From: Clostridium saccharobutylicum DSM 13864
GTDB taxonomy: Bacteria > Bacillota > Clostridia > Clostridiales > Clostridiaceae
DNA length: 64,000 nucleotides
NCBI RefSeq assembly: GCF_000473995.1
Contig: NC_022571.1
Span: forward strand, 4,123,416-4,187,415
Direction of reading: 5' to 3'
In this document: piece by piece, positions 1 to 8,879 of the stretch
Position numbering within the stretch: the first letter of the stretch is position 1
Layout: each line of letters starts with the position of its first letter
Position numbers and translations under genes: made by a program
The notes under the pieces: model-generated
Databases searched by the model: none
What the model saw: only the letters and a program-made list of their open reading frames with translations
What the model was told of the DNA's origin: nothing

Positions 1-215
1 AGACTGTTGATTTCTACCATCAGAAGTTGTACTCATTCCTGTATGCTCCTTAAACAAGTTAGGGACAAGCAAAAATGAAACAACTTATGATGAAGAAATA
101 CCTACAGCCCAATTATCAACGCAACACTACGTAAAAGAGTCATACTTATTTCTAGTTGATATATATTTCAAAGTCTAAATTTAGCATATAATATATATAT
201 TATTGAATAATATAG
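1..215 (-). repeat. Rep-A palindromic element, cut by window edge
   Basis: Reverse-oriented copy of the Rep-A family described at 8348-8599, truncated at base 1. Arms around 18-36 and 92-112 pair around a loop containing a second small stem. The end near 130-145 is the reverse complement of the ACGTAGTGTTGCGTTGATAA block found in the copies at 8348, 31976 and 38317. It contains no open reading frame. Confidence 0.75.
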
Positions 216-360
216 CTATTTCATAAATTTAATTAATTAACTAGACTTGTGCAGTAATTTAGACATATATACAAAAAGGCGAACATTTTATTCTTTGATA
301 TTTAATACACCTTACCCTTAATTCTTTAGCAAATTTTATCAATTTAATGTACCATTCAAG

Positions 361-378
361 ACACCTTAATTAAGGTGT
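361..378. promoter_or_regulatory. Perfect 18-bp palindrome
   Basis: ACACCTTAATTAAGGTGT is a perfect 18-bp dyad in an otherwise empty 300-base stretch (216-515). It could be a protein-binding operator or the core of a small terminator, although no T-run follows on either strand. No other recognisable signal was seen between 216 and 515. Confidence 0.35.
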
Positions 379-515
379 AACCGTTCGTATTTTAAAACAG
401 TTTGTTCATCATACTCTTTTTCAAAAAATATTTTTTAAGAATTACTTGACTATTATTAGTTGGTTTATATATTATTCAACAGAATAAATTTTTTATAAAT
501 TTAATTATGTAATAT

Positions 516-725
516 TTATTTCTTAGAATTTCTTTTAAGTAGATATTTGTATACCAATATTATGCAAGCATATAATAATACTATACACGAATATATAATT
601 AATATTTGTATTTGAGAAACATAGAAACTTTTATATTCAAATAAAATCGGCTTCAATGTAACTGCTAATATAAAGAATATCCAAACCTTATTTATCTTTA
701 GAAATTTATAAACCTTCTCCTTCAT
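516..725 (-). CDS. Small two-helix membrane protein, unknown function
   Basis: This is a 69-residue hydrophobic protein with two predicted transmembrane helices (about residues 13-28 and 38-59) and a basic Lys/Arg tail ending KRNSKK. I chose the ATG at 725 because GGGGGG lies six bases upstream; a second ATG two codons earlier (731) sits inside that purine run. It lies 230 bases downstream of the RND permease on the same strand and may be transcribed separately. I recognise no family. The strong ribosome binding site and the membrane composition argue that it is real. Confidence 0.6.
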   Translation of the reverse strand: MKEKVYKFLKINKVWIFFILAVTLKPILFEYKSFYVSQIQILIIYSCIVLLYACIILVYKYLLKRNSKK

Positions 726-957
726 AATCATCCCCCCCAGAATTGTCTATTCATTTAATTATATACTACATAGCTTTATAAGCAAAACACCAATGTTTCC
801 AAACATATAACTCAAAATAAAAATTACCATTTTGAATAATTCTTTTATTCTCCTTTTTATCAATGTTTCACATTACTACACACTAGTATTTTTTTATACT
901 AAAAGAAACCATGCTAAAATTAAATTCTAGCATAGTCTCCTTTAAATTGAATAAATT

Positions 958-3900
958 CTATAATCCTAAATTTGTTCCTTCATCAACTTTTATCTTTGTA
1001 GATTTTCTGTGACGAAGCTTTTTAAATGCTCTTTTTAAATCATCAAGTAATGAATATACAATTGGTATTACAAACAATGTCAAAATTGTAGAAGTAATTA
1101 ATCCTCCAATTATTGCTTGTGCCATTGGTGCACGCATTTCAGTACCTGATCCTTTAGCTATTGCTGTAGGAATCATACCAAATATCATTGCTAAAGTAGT
1201 CATGATTATTGGACGTATTCTTACAAGTCCCGCTTCTACTAGTGCTTCATTTCTTGGCATACCTTGTTCAATTCTTTCCTTTGCAGCATCGACCAGCAAG
1301 ATACCATTTTTAGCCGCGAGTCCCATAAGCATTACAATACCAATTACTGCTACCAAACTTAATTGATTTCCACAGACAAATAATGCTATTATAGCTCCAA
1401 TAATTGCAAGTGGCAAAGCAAACATTATAGATATAGGATCAACAAAGCTTTCAAATTGTGCTGCCATAACTAAATATAATAAAAGAATTGATAAGATTGC
1501 ATTTTGAACCAAACTAACCATACTCTTCTGCAAACTTCCCATTGATCCTCCAACCGATAATGAAACTCCTGATGGTAGCTCGCTTTGTATTTTAGCCAAA
1601 TATTTGTCTTTAAAAGTACCTGTAGCTAAACCTTTCACATTACAAGAAAGTTCAACTTGTGCCTGCTTATTGTATCTGTGTAGCGTTGAAGAAGTTGTTC
1701 CAATAACTTTTTTAGTTACTTGATTTATAGGAATCAACTTACTAGTTGAACCCTTTGAACCTGAAACATAAATTCCATCAAGATTGTTAAGATTTTTACG
1801 TTGATCATCCTGTAGCATTACTTTAACATCATATCTATCTTTTCCACCATCATATTTAGTCACAGTAGAACCATTAAATAATGTAGTTAATGTACTTGCA
1901 ACTTCTGAACTGTTAACACCTAAATCTGCAGCTTTATTACGATCTACAGTCATCTTAACTTCTGGAGTACCTAATTTAGTATTAGTACCAACATCAGTTG
2001 CTTGTGGATCCTTGGAGATCTCTGCTTTTATTTTTTCAGCAAAAGCTTGAACCTTTTCTCTATCTTCACCAACAATATTGTAAGTTACATCTTTAGATGA
2101 TCCTCCGCCACCTCCCATTGATGCAGCTGATGCCGAAACTTCCATTCCCGGTAATACTTTTAAATCATTACTAAGCTTTAAAGCTATATCTTTTGCACTA
2201 TCCTTACGTTGTTTCTTATCCACTAATGTAATTGAAATTGATGCACTTCTCTTAGTTGCTGTTGAATACATATATTTAACTTCTGGATACTTACTAATAA
2301 TCGCCTCAAGCTGTTTAGTTTTTTGTGATGCGGTATCTAAAGTTATTCCCGAATCAAAATTGGCACTAACATTTATCTGCCCTTTATCAGTTGTAGGCAT
2401 CATTGTAAAGCCTAGCGATGAAACAAGAGAAATACTGCCTACAAGCATAACTCCACAAAGAGCTAAAACTATTAATCTCTTACGAAGAAGAAATGCTAAA
2501 AGTTTAGAATATTTCTTTGAAAAAGCATCAAATTTATTATTAAACCCTCTAAAAAACTTACCAATAAATGTTTTACTTTCTTTTTTTCCTGCCCTAAGCA
2601 TTTTTGATGACATCATAGGAACAAGAGTAAATGATACAAACAATGATACTGCCATACTAAAAACAATTGTAAGTGCAAATTCAATGAAATACTTTCCAAG
2701 TATTCCGTCTATCATCGCTATAGGTAAAAATACCGCAATAACAGCTGAAGTTGTTGCTATTACTGCAAATCCAATTTCTGATGTAGCCTCCCTAGCTGCG
2801 TCAATTGGATTTTTCCCCATATGCAGATGACGTACAATATTTTCTATAACAACTATAGCATCATCAATCAAAAGCCCTACTGCAAGTGATAATGCCATTA
2901 ATGACATTGTATTTAATGAAAAGTTCATCTCTTTCATGCAAATAAAAGTAGTTATAATTGAAATTGGAAGAGATGATGCACTTATAAGAGTACTTTCCCA
3001 TTCATTTAAGAATAAGAATACAATTATAACTGCTAATATACATCCTTCTTTAATAGTTTGCATAACATCATCTACTGTATCTTGTATTGATGTTGAATTA
3101 TCACTAACAATATCTGCATGCATATTCTTAGGTAATGAAGCTTGAACTTCATTTAATGCTGTCTTAACGTCTTTTGCAACTTCAACAGTATTGGAACCAG
3201 ATTGTTTAAGTATATCAATACCAATTGATGGGTTACCTTGATAATAAGCCTGACTTGTTTTCTCCTCAATCCCATCTTCAACTGTTGCAACGTCTTTCAC
3301 TCTAATTTCTGTACCATTTTTATTAGATACTAAAATATTTTTAAAATCTTCTACCTTTTGTATTTTACTATTTGTAGTAATTGAAACTTCACTATCTCCA
3401 TCAGTAACTTTTCCGCTAGATTGATCAATATTATCATTTTTAATACTGCTTAACACCTGACTTGATGTAAGACCATATTGTAATAATTTATTATTATCTA
3501 ATTTTATATGAATTTCTCTTGTATCCTCACCAGATACATTTATTGCTCCAACACCAGATACTGTATATAACTTTTTCTTCAAAGTATTATCTACAAAATC
3601 TGCCATTTCTTGATTATCATCTGAACCATAAACAGCTATTGATATGATTGATGATGCTGACATATCAAGCTTAGAAATAACTGGATCATTAGCATCAGTT
3701 GGAAATTGTCCTCGAACACTTGAAACCTTATCTCTAACTTCTTGTGCTGCTATCTCACTATCTTTACTTAAGTCAAATTCGACCATAGTTTGTGAAGAAC
3801 CTGAGTTTACAGTGGAAGTTATATTCTGAACTCCAGAAATTTGTTGAACTGCATCTTCTACTTGTTTTGTTATTTTTGTCTCAATTTCTTCAGGTGTTGC

Positions 3901-4059
3901 TCCACTTTCTGTAACTGCGACTGTAACGTAAGGCAGATCAACATTTGGCATATCATTAAGCACTAACTTTTGATAGCATACATAACCCAAAATAGTAAGG
4001 GTAATCATTACAACTGATATAAATACAGGTCTTTTAATACTAATATTAGCTATATTCAT
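958..4059 (-). CDS. RND-family efflux permease (AcrB/MexB-like)
   Basis: This 1033-residue inner-membrane transporter has the usual length of the hydrophobe/amphiphile efflux RND family, which exchanges protons for export of drugs, detergents or lipids. It begins with the typical NIANISIKRPVFISVVM first helix and has a periplasmic-type porter domain, a second porter repeat and twelve predicted helices. The proton-relay residues are visible: paired Asp in LLIDDAIVVIEN (helix 4, near residue 400) and Lys in GLAAKNGILLVD (helix 10). It lies 12 bases downstream of the adaptor gene, so the two form one operon. No outer-membrane factor is present, as expected for a monoderm. The divergent two-component system at 5806-7510 is its likely regulator (inference from context). 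The substrate cannot be read from sequence. Confidence 0.95.
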   Translation of the reverse strand: MNIANISIKRPVFISVVMITLTILGYVCYQKLVLNDMPNVDLPYVTVAVTESGATPEEIETKITKQVEDAVQQISGVQNITSTVNSGSSQTMVEFDLSKDSEIAAQEVRDKVSSVRGQFPTDANDPVISKLDMSASSIISIAVYGSDDNQEMADFVDNTLKKKLYTVSGVGAINVSGEDTREIHIKLDNNKLLQYGLTSSQVLSSIKNDNIDQSSGKVTDGDSEVSITTNSKIQKVEDFKNILVSNKNGTEIRVKDVATVEDGIEEKTSQAYYQGNPSIGIDILKQSGSNTVEVAKDVKTALNEVQASLPKNMHADIVSDNSTSIQDTVDDVMQTIKEGCILAVIIVFLFLNEWESTLISASSLPISIITTFICMKEMNFSLNTMSLMALSLAVGLLIDDAIVVIENIVRHLHMGKNPIDAAREATSEIGFAVIATTSAVIAVFLPIAMIDGILGKYFIEFALTIVFSMAVSLFVSFTLVPMMSSKMLRAGKKESKTFIGKFFRGFNNKFDAFSKKYSKLLAFLLRKRLIVLALCGVMLVGSISLVSSLGFTMMPTTDKGQINVSANFDSGITLDTASQKTKQLEAIISKYPEVKYMYSTATKRSASISITLVDKKQRKDSAKDIALKLSNDLKVLPGMEVSASAASMGGGGGSSKDVTYNIVGEDREKVQAFAEKIKAEISKDPQATDVGTNTKLGTPEVKMTVDRNKAADLGVNSSEVASTLTTLFNGSTVTKYDGGKDRYDVKVMLQDDQRKNLNNLDGIYVSGSKGSTSKLIPINQVTKKVIGTTSSTLHRYNKQAQVELSCNVKGLATGTFKDKYLAKIQSELPSGVSLSVGGSMGSLQKSMVSLVQNAILSILLLYLVMAAQFESFVDPISIMFALPLAIIGAIIALFVCGNQLSLVAVIGIVMLMGLAAKNGILLVDAAKERIEQGMPRNEALVEAGLVRIRPIIMTTLAMIFGMIPTAIAKGSGTEMRAPMAQAIIGGLITSTILTLFVIPIVYSLLDDLKRAFKKLRHRKSTKIKVDEGTNLGL

Positions 4060-4071
4060 TTGTCATCCCTC

Positions 4072-5409
4072 CTATTCTGAAACTGCTTCTTTTGTATCAC
4101 CATCTTGCGTTGAATCCGTCTGCTGTGCCGCATTACTATCTTGTGTTGTAGAATCTGATTGGTTAGAATCACTGTCTTGTACAGAAGCTACATCTATTTC
4201 CTGACCATCTTGCAAAGAACTTGTATTTGTACAAATTACTTGGTCTCCTTCTTTGATACCATCAGTTATCTCTACACTATTTTGATCAGTTTCCCCAATA
4301 GTAATTTTTTGTTTTTTGGCTGTTCCATTATCATTTATAAAAACAGAATAATCTCCCTCATTTCCAACTAAAGCACTTATTGGCACAGTAATAACAGAAG
4401 TACCTTCCTCACTTAAAAGTTGTACTTGTCCATAAACACCTGGATGTAATGATTTATCGCTATTTTCTATTTGAACTTTACAGTTAAAAACTCTTGATGT
4501 AGCATCTGCGGATAAGTCCATATTTTTCATGGTACCATCATATGTTTTATCACTTCCATCAACAGTAATTGTAGCTGCTTGTCCTATTTTTACGCTATTT
4601 ATTTTCTCTTGTGGCACTTGTATAGTTGCATACACAGATGATATATCATTAATCTTTGCAAGCACTGAACCTTGTGATGCCATTTGTCCTACATTTAAGC
4701 TTTTATCACTTATTATTCCACTTATAGGAGCTGTAATTACTGTATTTTTCAAATTATCTTGATAATTCGCCAAAGCTACTTTTTGTGCTTCCAAACTAGC
4801 TTTTGATGTTTGAATACTTGCTTTTGAATTTTCAATACTTGCATTTCCTGAATCATAATCAGCTTGAGTAGTGTTTACAGCTTTCTCAGCCGCTTCAAGT
4901 TCTGACTGGGATATAGCTTTATTATCAAAAAGAGTTTTTTGTCTATCATAATTACGTTTAGCATCATCTACATTAATTTTAAGTTTTTCCATGGAAACTT
5001 GTGCTGCATTTAATTGTTGCTCTGCTGCATTTACTTGTTGCTCATTTACTTGTATTTGACTTTGTGCAGTTTTTATACTGTTTTGTATATCCTGATCATC
5101 TAATTTTGCTATTACATCTCCTTGATTTACATACTGTCCATTTTCAATTGATACCGTAAGAACTTTTGCCGATATCTTACTACTTATAACCCCTTGTTGA
5201 TATGCTTCCAAAGTTGCTTTATATGTATCTCCAGTTTTCTTTTGTGTTGCTTTAACCTGTTGTACATCAACTGCAGTTTTAACTGGTTCTGCTGCTGTTG
5301 CCGCTGTATTTTTATGACTGGATGCTAGTTTATTTTTAGCTACTACTCCACAACCTATTACAGCTATAACAATAACAGCATATAACACAATCTTTTTTAC
5401 TTTTTTCAT
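4072..5409 (-). CDS. RND periplasmic adaptor (HlyD/MFP family)
   Basis: This 445-residue membrane fusion protein bridges the RND permease to the cell exterior. It has an N-terminal membrane anchor (about residues 4-25), a lipoyl-type half-motif around LTVSIENGQYVNQGDVIAKL, a long alpha-helical hairpin rich in Gln, Ala and Lys (about residues 105-210), a beta-barrel, and a polar Ser/Gln/Asp tail of about 40 residues typical of Gram-positive members. I start it at 5409 because GGGAGGG lies at 5415-5421. An in-frame ATG 14 codons further upstream (5451) lacks a site and would add a non-anchor leader. It is the first gene of the operon with the permease. Confidence 0.92.
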   Translation of the reverse strand: MKKVKKIVLYAVIVIAVIGCGVVAKNKLASSHKNTAATAAEPVKTAVDVQQVKATQKKTGDTYKATLEAYQQGVISSKISAKVLTVSIENGQYVNQGDVIAKLDDQDIQNSIKTAQSQIQVNEQQVNAAEQQLNAAQVSMEKLKINVDDAKRNYDRQKTLFDNKAISQSELEAAEKAVNTTQADYDSGNASIENSKASIQTSKASLEAQKVALANYQDNLKNTVITAPISGIISDKSLNVGQMASQGSVLAKINDISSVYATIQVPQEKINSVKIGQAATITVDGSDKTYDGTMKNMDLSADATSRVFNCKVQIENSDKSLHPGVYGQVQLLSEEGTSVITVPISALVGNEGDYSVFINDNGTAKKQKITIGETDQNSVEITDGIKEGDQVICTNTSSLQDGQEIDVASVQDSDSNQSDSTTQDSNAAQQTDSTQDGDTKEAVSE

Positions 5410-5805
5410 TTTTACCCTCCCAAGTTTTAACACCAAATATTCATTTTTCACTTAATAATTTATAAAAACAATAACTTGCCTTTGAACGTAGTTTTCCCTT
5501 ATGTATATATAATAGTGATTTCATACTTTTCTGTTTTCACATGTATTCAACACTCCTCTGAACATTTAATATGTAGTGTAGCACATAATTGTTAACTCAA
5601 GTTAAACTTTTCTGTTTACTTTATGTTTTAGTTATTGTCTTATAATTTAACATTATATACAACATTAATACTATTTTCCATTTTTTATTAAATAATTAAT
5701 ATATTTTTAATACAAAGTCTGAAACTTTAGGAACGTGAAAATTAATCACCTTTAAAAAATATTTAAAACATAGTATAATTTTGTACAAATAAGGGGGTTA
5801 TCTAA
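5410..5805. promoter_or_regulatory. Divergent promoter region, efflux operon and two-component system
   Basis: About 400 bases separate the adaptor gene (minus) from the response regulator (plus). A TATAAT -10 element lies at 5774-5779, about 27 bases before the response regulator start, and is followed by AAGGGGG as ribosome binding site. An imperfect dyad, GTTAACTCAAGTTAAAC, lies at 5591-5607 and is a candidate binding site for the response regulator (inference). The rest is AT-rich without a reading frame. Confidence 0.5.
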
Positions 5806-6483
5806 ATGTTTCATATTTTAATTGCAGAAGATGACAAAGAACTTTCAGAATTATTTTCCACCATTTTAGTAAAAAATGGATACAAAACAACTTGCGCAAA
5901 AGATGGCGTTGAAGCACTTGATATTTTGGATAAGGAATATATTGATTTAATTATTTCTGATGTTATGATGCCTAATATGGATGGCTTTGAGCTACTTAAA
6001 AATATTCAAGATTCAGAATTTAACATTCCAATATTAATAATTACAGCTAAAGAAAGCTTCCAAGATAAACAACGCGGTTTTTTACTTGGAACTGATGATT
6101 ATATGGTTAAACCTATTGATGTAAATGAAATGGTACTCAGAGTAGGTGCATTACTTAGAAGAGCACAAATTATTAATGAAAGAAAACAATGGATTGGTGA
6201 AACTTTGTTGGAATATGATTCACTATCTGTACACCACCAAGGCGAAATAATAGTACTTCCTCAAAAAGAATTCTATATTTTATATAAACTTGTTAGTTAT
6301 CCCAGTCGTATATTCACAAGACAACAGCTTATGGATGAAATTTGGGGAATTGATTCAGAAACAGATATTCGAACAGTAGATGTACATATTAATAGATTAC
6401 GTGATCGTTTTAAGAATAATTATGATTTTGAAATTTCAACTGTAAGAGGGCTTGGATATAAGGCGGTAAAAAAACATGAATAA
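5806..6483 (+). CDS. OmpR/PhoB-family response regulator
   Basis: This 225-residue two-domain regulator has a receiver domain (1-120) with acidic pocket EDD at residues 8-10, phospho-acceptor Asp in LIISDVMMPNMDG (near 52), Thr in LIITAKES and Lys in MVKPID. A winged-helix DNA-binding domain follows (about 130-225), ending with RTVDVHINRLRDRF and TVRGLGYK. It overlaps the histidine kinase gene by 8 bases, indicating translational coupling. Divergent placement beside the RND operon suggests it controls that pump. A GGGGG site precedes the ATG. Confidence 0.95.
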   Translation: MFHILIAEDDKELSELFSTILVKNGYKTTCAKDGVEALDILDKEYIDLIISDVMMPNMDGFELLKNIQDSEFNIPILIITAKESFQDKQRGFLLGTDDYMVKPIDVNEMVLRVGALLRRAQIINERKQWIGETLLEYDSLSVHHQGEIIVLPQKEFYILYKLVSYPSRIFTRQQLMDEIWGIDSETDIRTVDVHINRLRDRFKNNYDFEISTVRGLGYKAVKKHE

Positions 6484-7510
6484 TAAACACTCATTAAAAC
6501 TAATATTACTTTTTTCATTTATTATTTTTTTAATTATGCTTATATCAGGTGTGATTTCTGCTGCCATAGCAATTTTCTTTCACCTAAGTCTTTTTAAACC
6601 TCGTGACGGAATAATAATTTGGCCAATTATTAATTTATATCTGGTTAGTGTGATTTTGGGAACAATTATTTCAGCTATCATAGGAAAAAGGATATTAACT
6701 CCACTTGTAAGATTTAGCGAAGCGTTAATGGAAGTTAGCAAAGGTAATTTTGACATTAAGCTTGATGGAAATAAATATGGTGTAGAAGAAATTGAAATAA
6801 TGACACGCAATTTTAATGTTATGGTGAATGAGCTTAATAATATTGAAACTTTTCGTAATGACTTTATATCCAATGTATCCCATGAATTCAAAACTCCTCT
6901 AGCTTCTATAGAAGGCTATTCAATGCTTTTACAAGATAAAAATTTAACAGAAAAAGAAAAAGAAGAATATACACATAAAATCCTTAATAATACAAAAAGA
7001 CTCTCGAATTTAGTTAGAATTATTTTACAAATTTCAAGGCTTGAAAATCAGGAACTCATTCTAGAAAAGCGTAAATTTAAATTAGATGAACAATTAAGAC
7101 AGACTTTGTTACTTCTTGAGTCAAAATGGACTAGCAAGAATATTGATTTAAATCTTGATTTAGATTCAATAACCTTTTGTGGAAATGAAGAATTGCTAAT
7201 GCAAGTGTGGCAAAATTTATTAGATAATGCAATAAAATTCACTCAAAATAATGGCACAATTACATGCACACTTAAACAATCGACAGACTGCATTACAACC
7301 ATTATTTCAGATACTGGAATCGGTATGTCAAATGATACTAAAAAACATCTATTTGATAAATTTTATCAGGGAGATAAATCACACTCTTCTGAAGGCAATG
7401 GTTTAGGATTAGCCCTTGTAAAAAGAATTATCGATTTATGTAATGGCACAATAGAAGTACAAAGTGAGGAAGGAAAAGGCTCCACTTTTATTGTAAAATT
7501 ACCATGTTAA
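6476..7510 (+). CDS. Sensor histidine kinase, EnvZ/BaeS type
   Basis: This 344-residue membrane kinase has two transmembrane helices (about 10-35 and 45-70) with only a very short external loop, so it probably senses within or near the membrane rather than through an extracellular domain. A HAMP linker follows (about 70-125). The H box is VSHEFKTPLASIEGY (His near 140). The N box NLLDNAIKF, G1 box DTGIGM and G2 box GNGLGLALVKRI mark a complete ATPase domain. The short-loop architecture is common in Firmicute kinases that detect membrane-active antibiotics (family knowledge), which fits the efflux context. Confidence 0.93.
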   Translation: MNNKHSLKLILLFSFIIFLIMLISGVISAAIAIFFHLSLFKPRDGIIIWPIINLYLVSVILGTIISAIIGKRILTPLVRFSEALMEVSKGNFDIKLDGNKYGVEEIEIMTRNFNVMVNELNNIETFRNDFISNVSHEFKTPLASIEGYSMLLQDKNLTEKEKEEYTHKILNNTKRLSNLVRIILQISRLENQELILEKRKFKLDEQLRQTLLLLESKWTSKNIDLNLDLDSITFCGNEELLMQVWQNLLDNAIKFTQNNGTITCTLKQSTDCITTIISDTGIGMSNDTKKHLFDKFYQGDKSHSSEGNGLGLALVKRIIDLCNGTIEVQSEEGKGSTFIVKLPC

Positions 7511-7512
7511 TT

Positions 7513-7616
7513 ATATGGTTCCGCAATGAGAATAGAGTTTATGTGAATCCCAGCCGAAATTAGATACATATTTCTCTGTTTGTGATATATTAAATTCTCA
7601 ATGAGGAACCCTATAT
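7513..7616 (+). terminator. Long hairpin after the two-component operon
   Basis: Arms at 7513-7532 and 7595-7616 pair with few mismatches (ATATGGTTCCGCAATGAGAA against TTCTCAATGAGGAACCCTATAT). They begin three bases after the kinase stop codon. No clear T-run follows, so it may be a processed 3-prime structure or a repeat remnant rather than a simple intrinsic terminator. Confidence 0.45.
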
Positions 7617-7627
7617 AGATAAACTAT

Positions 7628-7690
7628 TTGGAATTTAGAGTTATGTGGTAACTAACCGAAATTGCATATCTATAAAAATCAAATTTTTAT
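7628..7690 (-). repeat. Deleted Rep-A remnant
   Basis: TTATGTGGTAACTAACCGAA at 7642-7661 matches the outer end of Rep-A, and GCATATCTATAAA matches the opposite outer end. Only the terminal sequences remain, joined directly, as though the whole palindromic interior had been lost. A similar remnant lies at 8226-8290. Confidence 0.5.
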
Positions 7691-7756
7691 ATTTTATAGA
7701 ATTCAGCTACCTTTTTCTTAATATCTTTATACAAAATACTCTTAAAATTCTAAAAT

Positions 7757-8226
7757 TTTCATAGTATTAACTCCTTTACTTTGGTTATGCTAATATCATA
7801 AGGAATTTAACAGTTTAGCAAAATAAAAATATATATCACAATAGCGATGTATATTTACATTACTAAAATACAGGTTCAAAAATTTGTATTTTAGTAATGA
7901 TTAGATTCTATAAAGTTAGGAAAAGTCTTATTATAGTCGATTTAACATTTATTATAATAGGATTCCAACTTATTTTATAGGGTTATAGCTAAGATTATAT
8001 TGGGTGATGTAATAATCATATATAGCCGTGAGGTTATATATGGTCGTGTAAGTATCTTATGTAGTTGAACAAAGTATCAATATTGGTAGTGAACTGTTTA
8101 ATTATAGTCGAAAGATTATAATTAAATACTAAGGTATCTGTATTGGTGTGAGTTAAACTGTTACTTTTCTTATTTAAGGACTGTAGGTGGGTTTATATTT
8201 TTATAGGCTCATTTACAGTTTTTATT
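7757..8226 (+). ncRNA. RNA-C, candidate structured noncoding RNA, copy 1
   Basis: This intergenic unit of about 470 bases recurs at 31229-31688. From about 7904 onward the two copies are nearly identical, with a stretch of over 100 bases around 8005-8130 invariant. Visible hairpins include arms at 7858-7872 and 7885-7899, a hairpin with loop GCCGTGAGG near 8019-8044, and TTTAATTATA...TATAATTAAA with loop GTCGAAAGAT near 8096-8127. Three related internal blocks of the form AAGTATC...GTGAAC occur in series. It ends in a terminator-like stem (8178-8222) followed by TTTTTATTTTAT. Stem changes relative to copy 2 are compensatory. No reading frame is conserved. I do not recognise a named RNA family. 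Confidence 0.7.
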
Positions 8227-8347
8227 TTATATGAATTAAAGTTATGTGGTAAATAATCGAAATCAAATATATTTTATAGCTATAAATAATCACTAATAAC
8301 ATGAATTTATAAAAGTTTATTAAGGCACATTCAAATAAATAACCGTA
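8226..8347. repeat. Rep-A and Rep-B end fragments
   Basis: At 8233-8252, AAGTTATGTGGTAAATAATC matches the outer end of Rep-A. At 8324-8343, AGGCACATTCAAATAAATAA is a Rep-B terminal sequence without its partner. These look like decayed or truncated copies between RNA-C and an intact Rep-A. Confidence 0.5.
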
Positions 8348-8599
8348 TATAGACTTAAACTTTGAAATGTGTTCAATACTAGAAAGTAAAGGGATTATTT
8401 TACGTAGTGTTGCGTTGATAATTTAGCTGTAGGTATTTCTTCAGTAGAAGTTATTTCATTCTTGCTTGTCACAAAAGTTCCAAGAACGAAATTTTACATT
8501 TCGTTCTTGGAACTTTCTCTGTGAGCTCTTGCCTTGGGAGCATGCATGAATGGGTACAATTTCTGTTGTTAGAAATTCACAGCCAAATTATCTAGCAAC
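8348..8599 (+). repeat. Rep-A nested palindromic element
   Basis: The structure is nested. The outer block ACGTAGTGTTGCGTTGATAA faces the closing block AGCAACCG near 8580. Inner arms around 8427-8455 and 8550-8575 pair. A further perfect stem at 8478-8515 (GTTCCAAGAACGAAAT against ATTTCGTTCTTGGAAC) forms the tip. This tip differs from the tips of the copies at 31976 and 38317, although the flanking blocks are shared. There is no coding potential. Confidence 0.75.
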
Positions 8600-8879
8600 C
8601 GCAACAAAATATAGATATGCAATTTAAGAATTACACTTATGCTTTTAATATATATCCAAAAATAGAAATAAAGGTCATGTATTTATGTAGTGTTACGTTA
8701 GAAATTTTGATAGCTATGCTTCTTAGATTGTAAGTTGTTCCACATGTGCTTGTTCACAACATATTTTTGAAGCAAGCACTATGGGTACAACTTGCAGTCT
8801 TAGAAGCATCTATCAAAATTTTCAGTAACCGAAACAAATACATGACCTCTATTTCGGTAAGTTGATCCATAACTCTAAG
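8600..8879 (+). repeat. Rep-A nested palindromic element, second arm type
   Basis: This follows the previous copy directly in tandem. The conserved leader (ATAGATATGCAATTTAAG) and closing end (CTATTTCGG...CATAACTCTAAG) match Rep-A. The inner arms are of a different type: AAATTTTGATAG...ATGCTTCTTAGA pairs with TCTTAGAAGCATCTATCAAA near 8800. The same arm type occurs at 11838-12113. The element ends at 8879, one base before the stop codon of the phosphatase gene at 8880. Confidence 0.8.

Noticed and set aside
5452..5805. Riboswitch or T-box leader between the efflux and two-component genes
   Set aside because: No conserved aptamer-like core or terminator/antiterminator pair was seen. Only a promoter and one short dyad were found.
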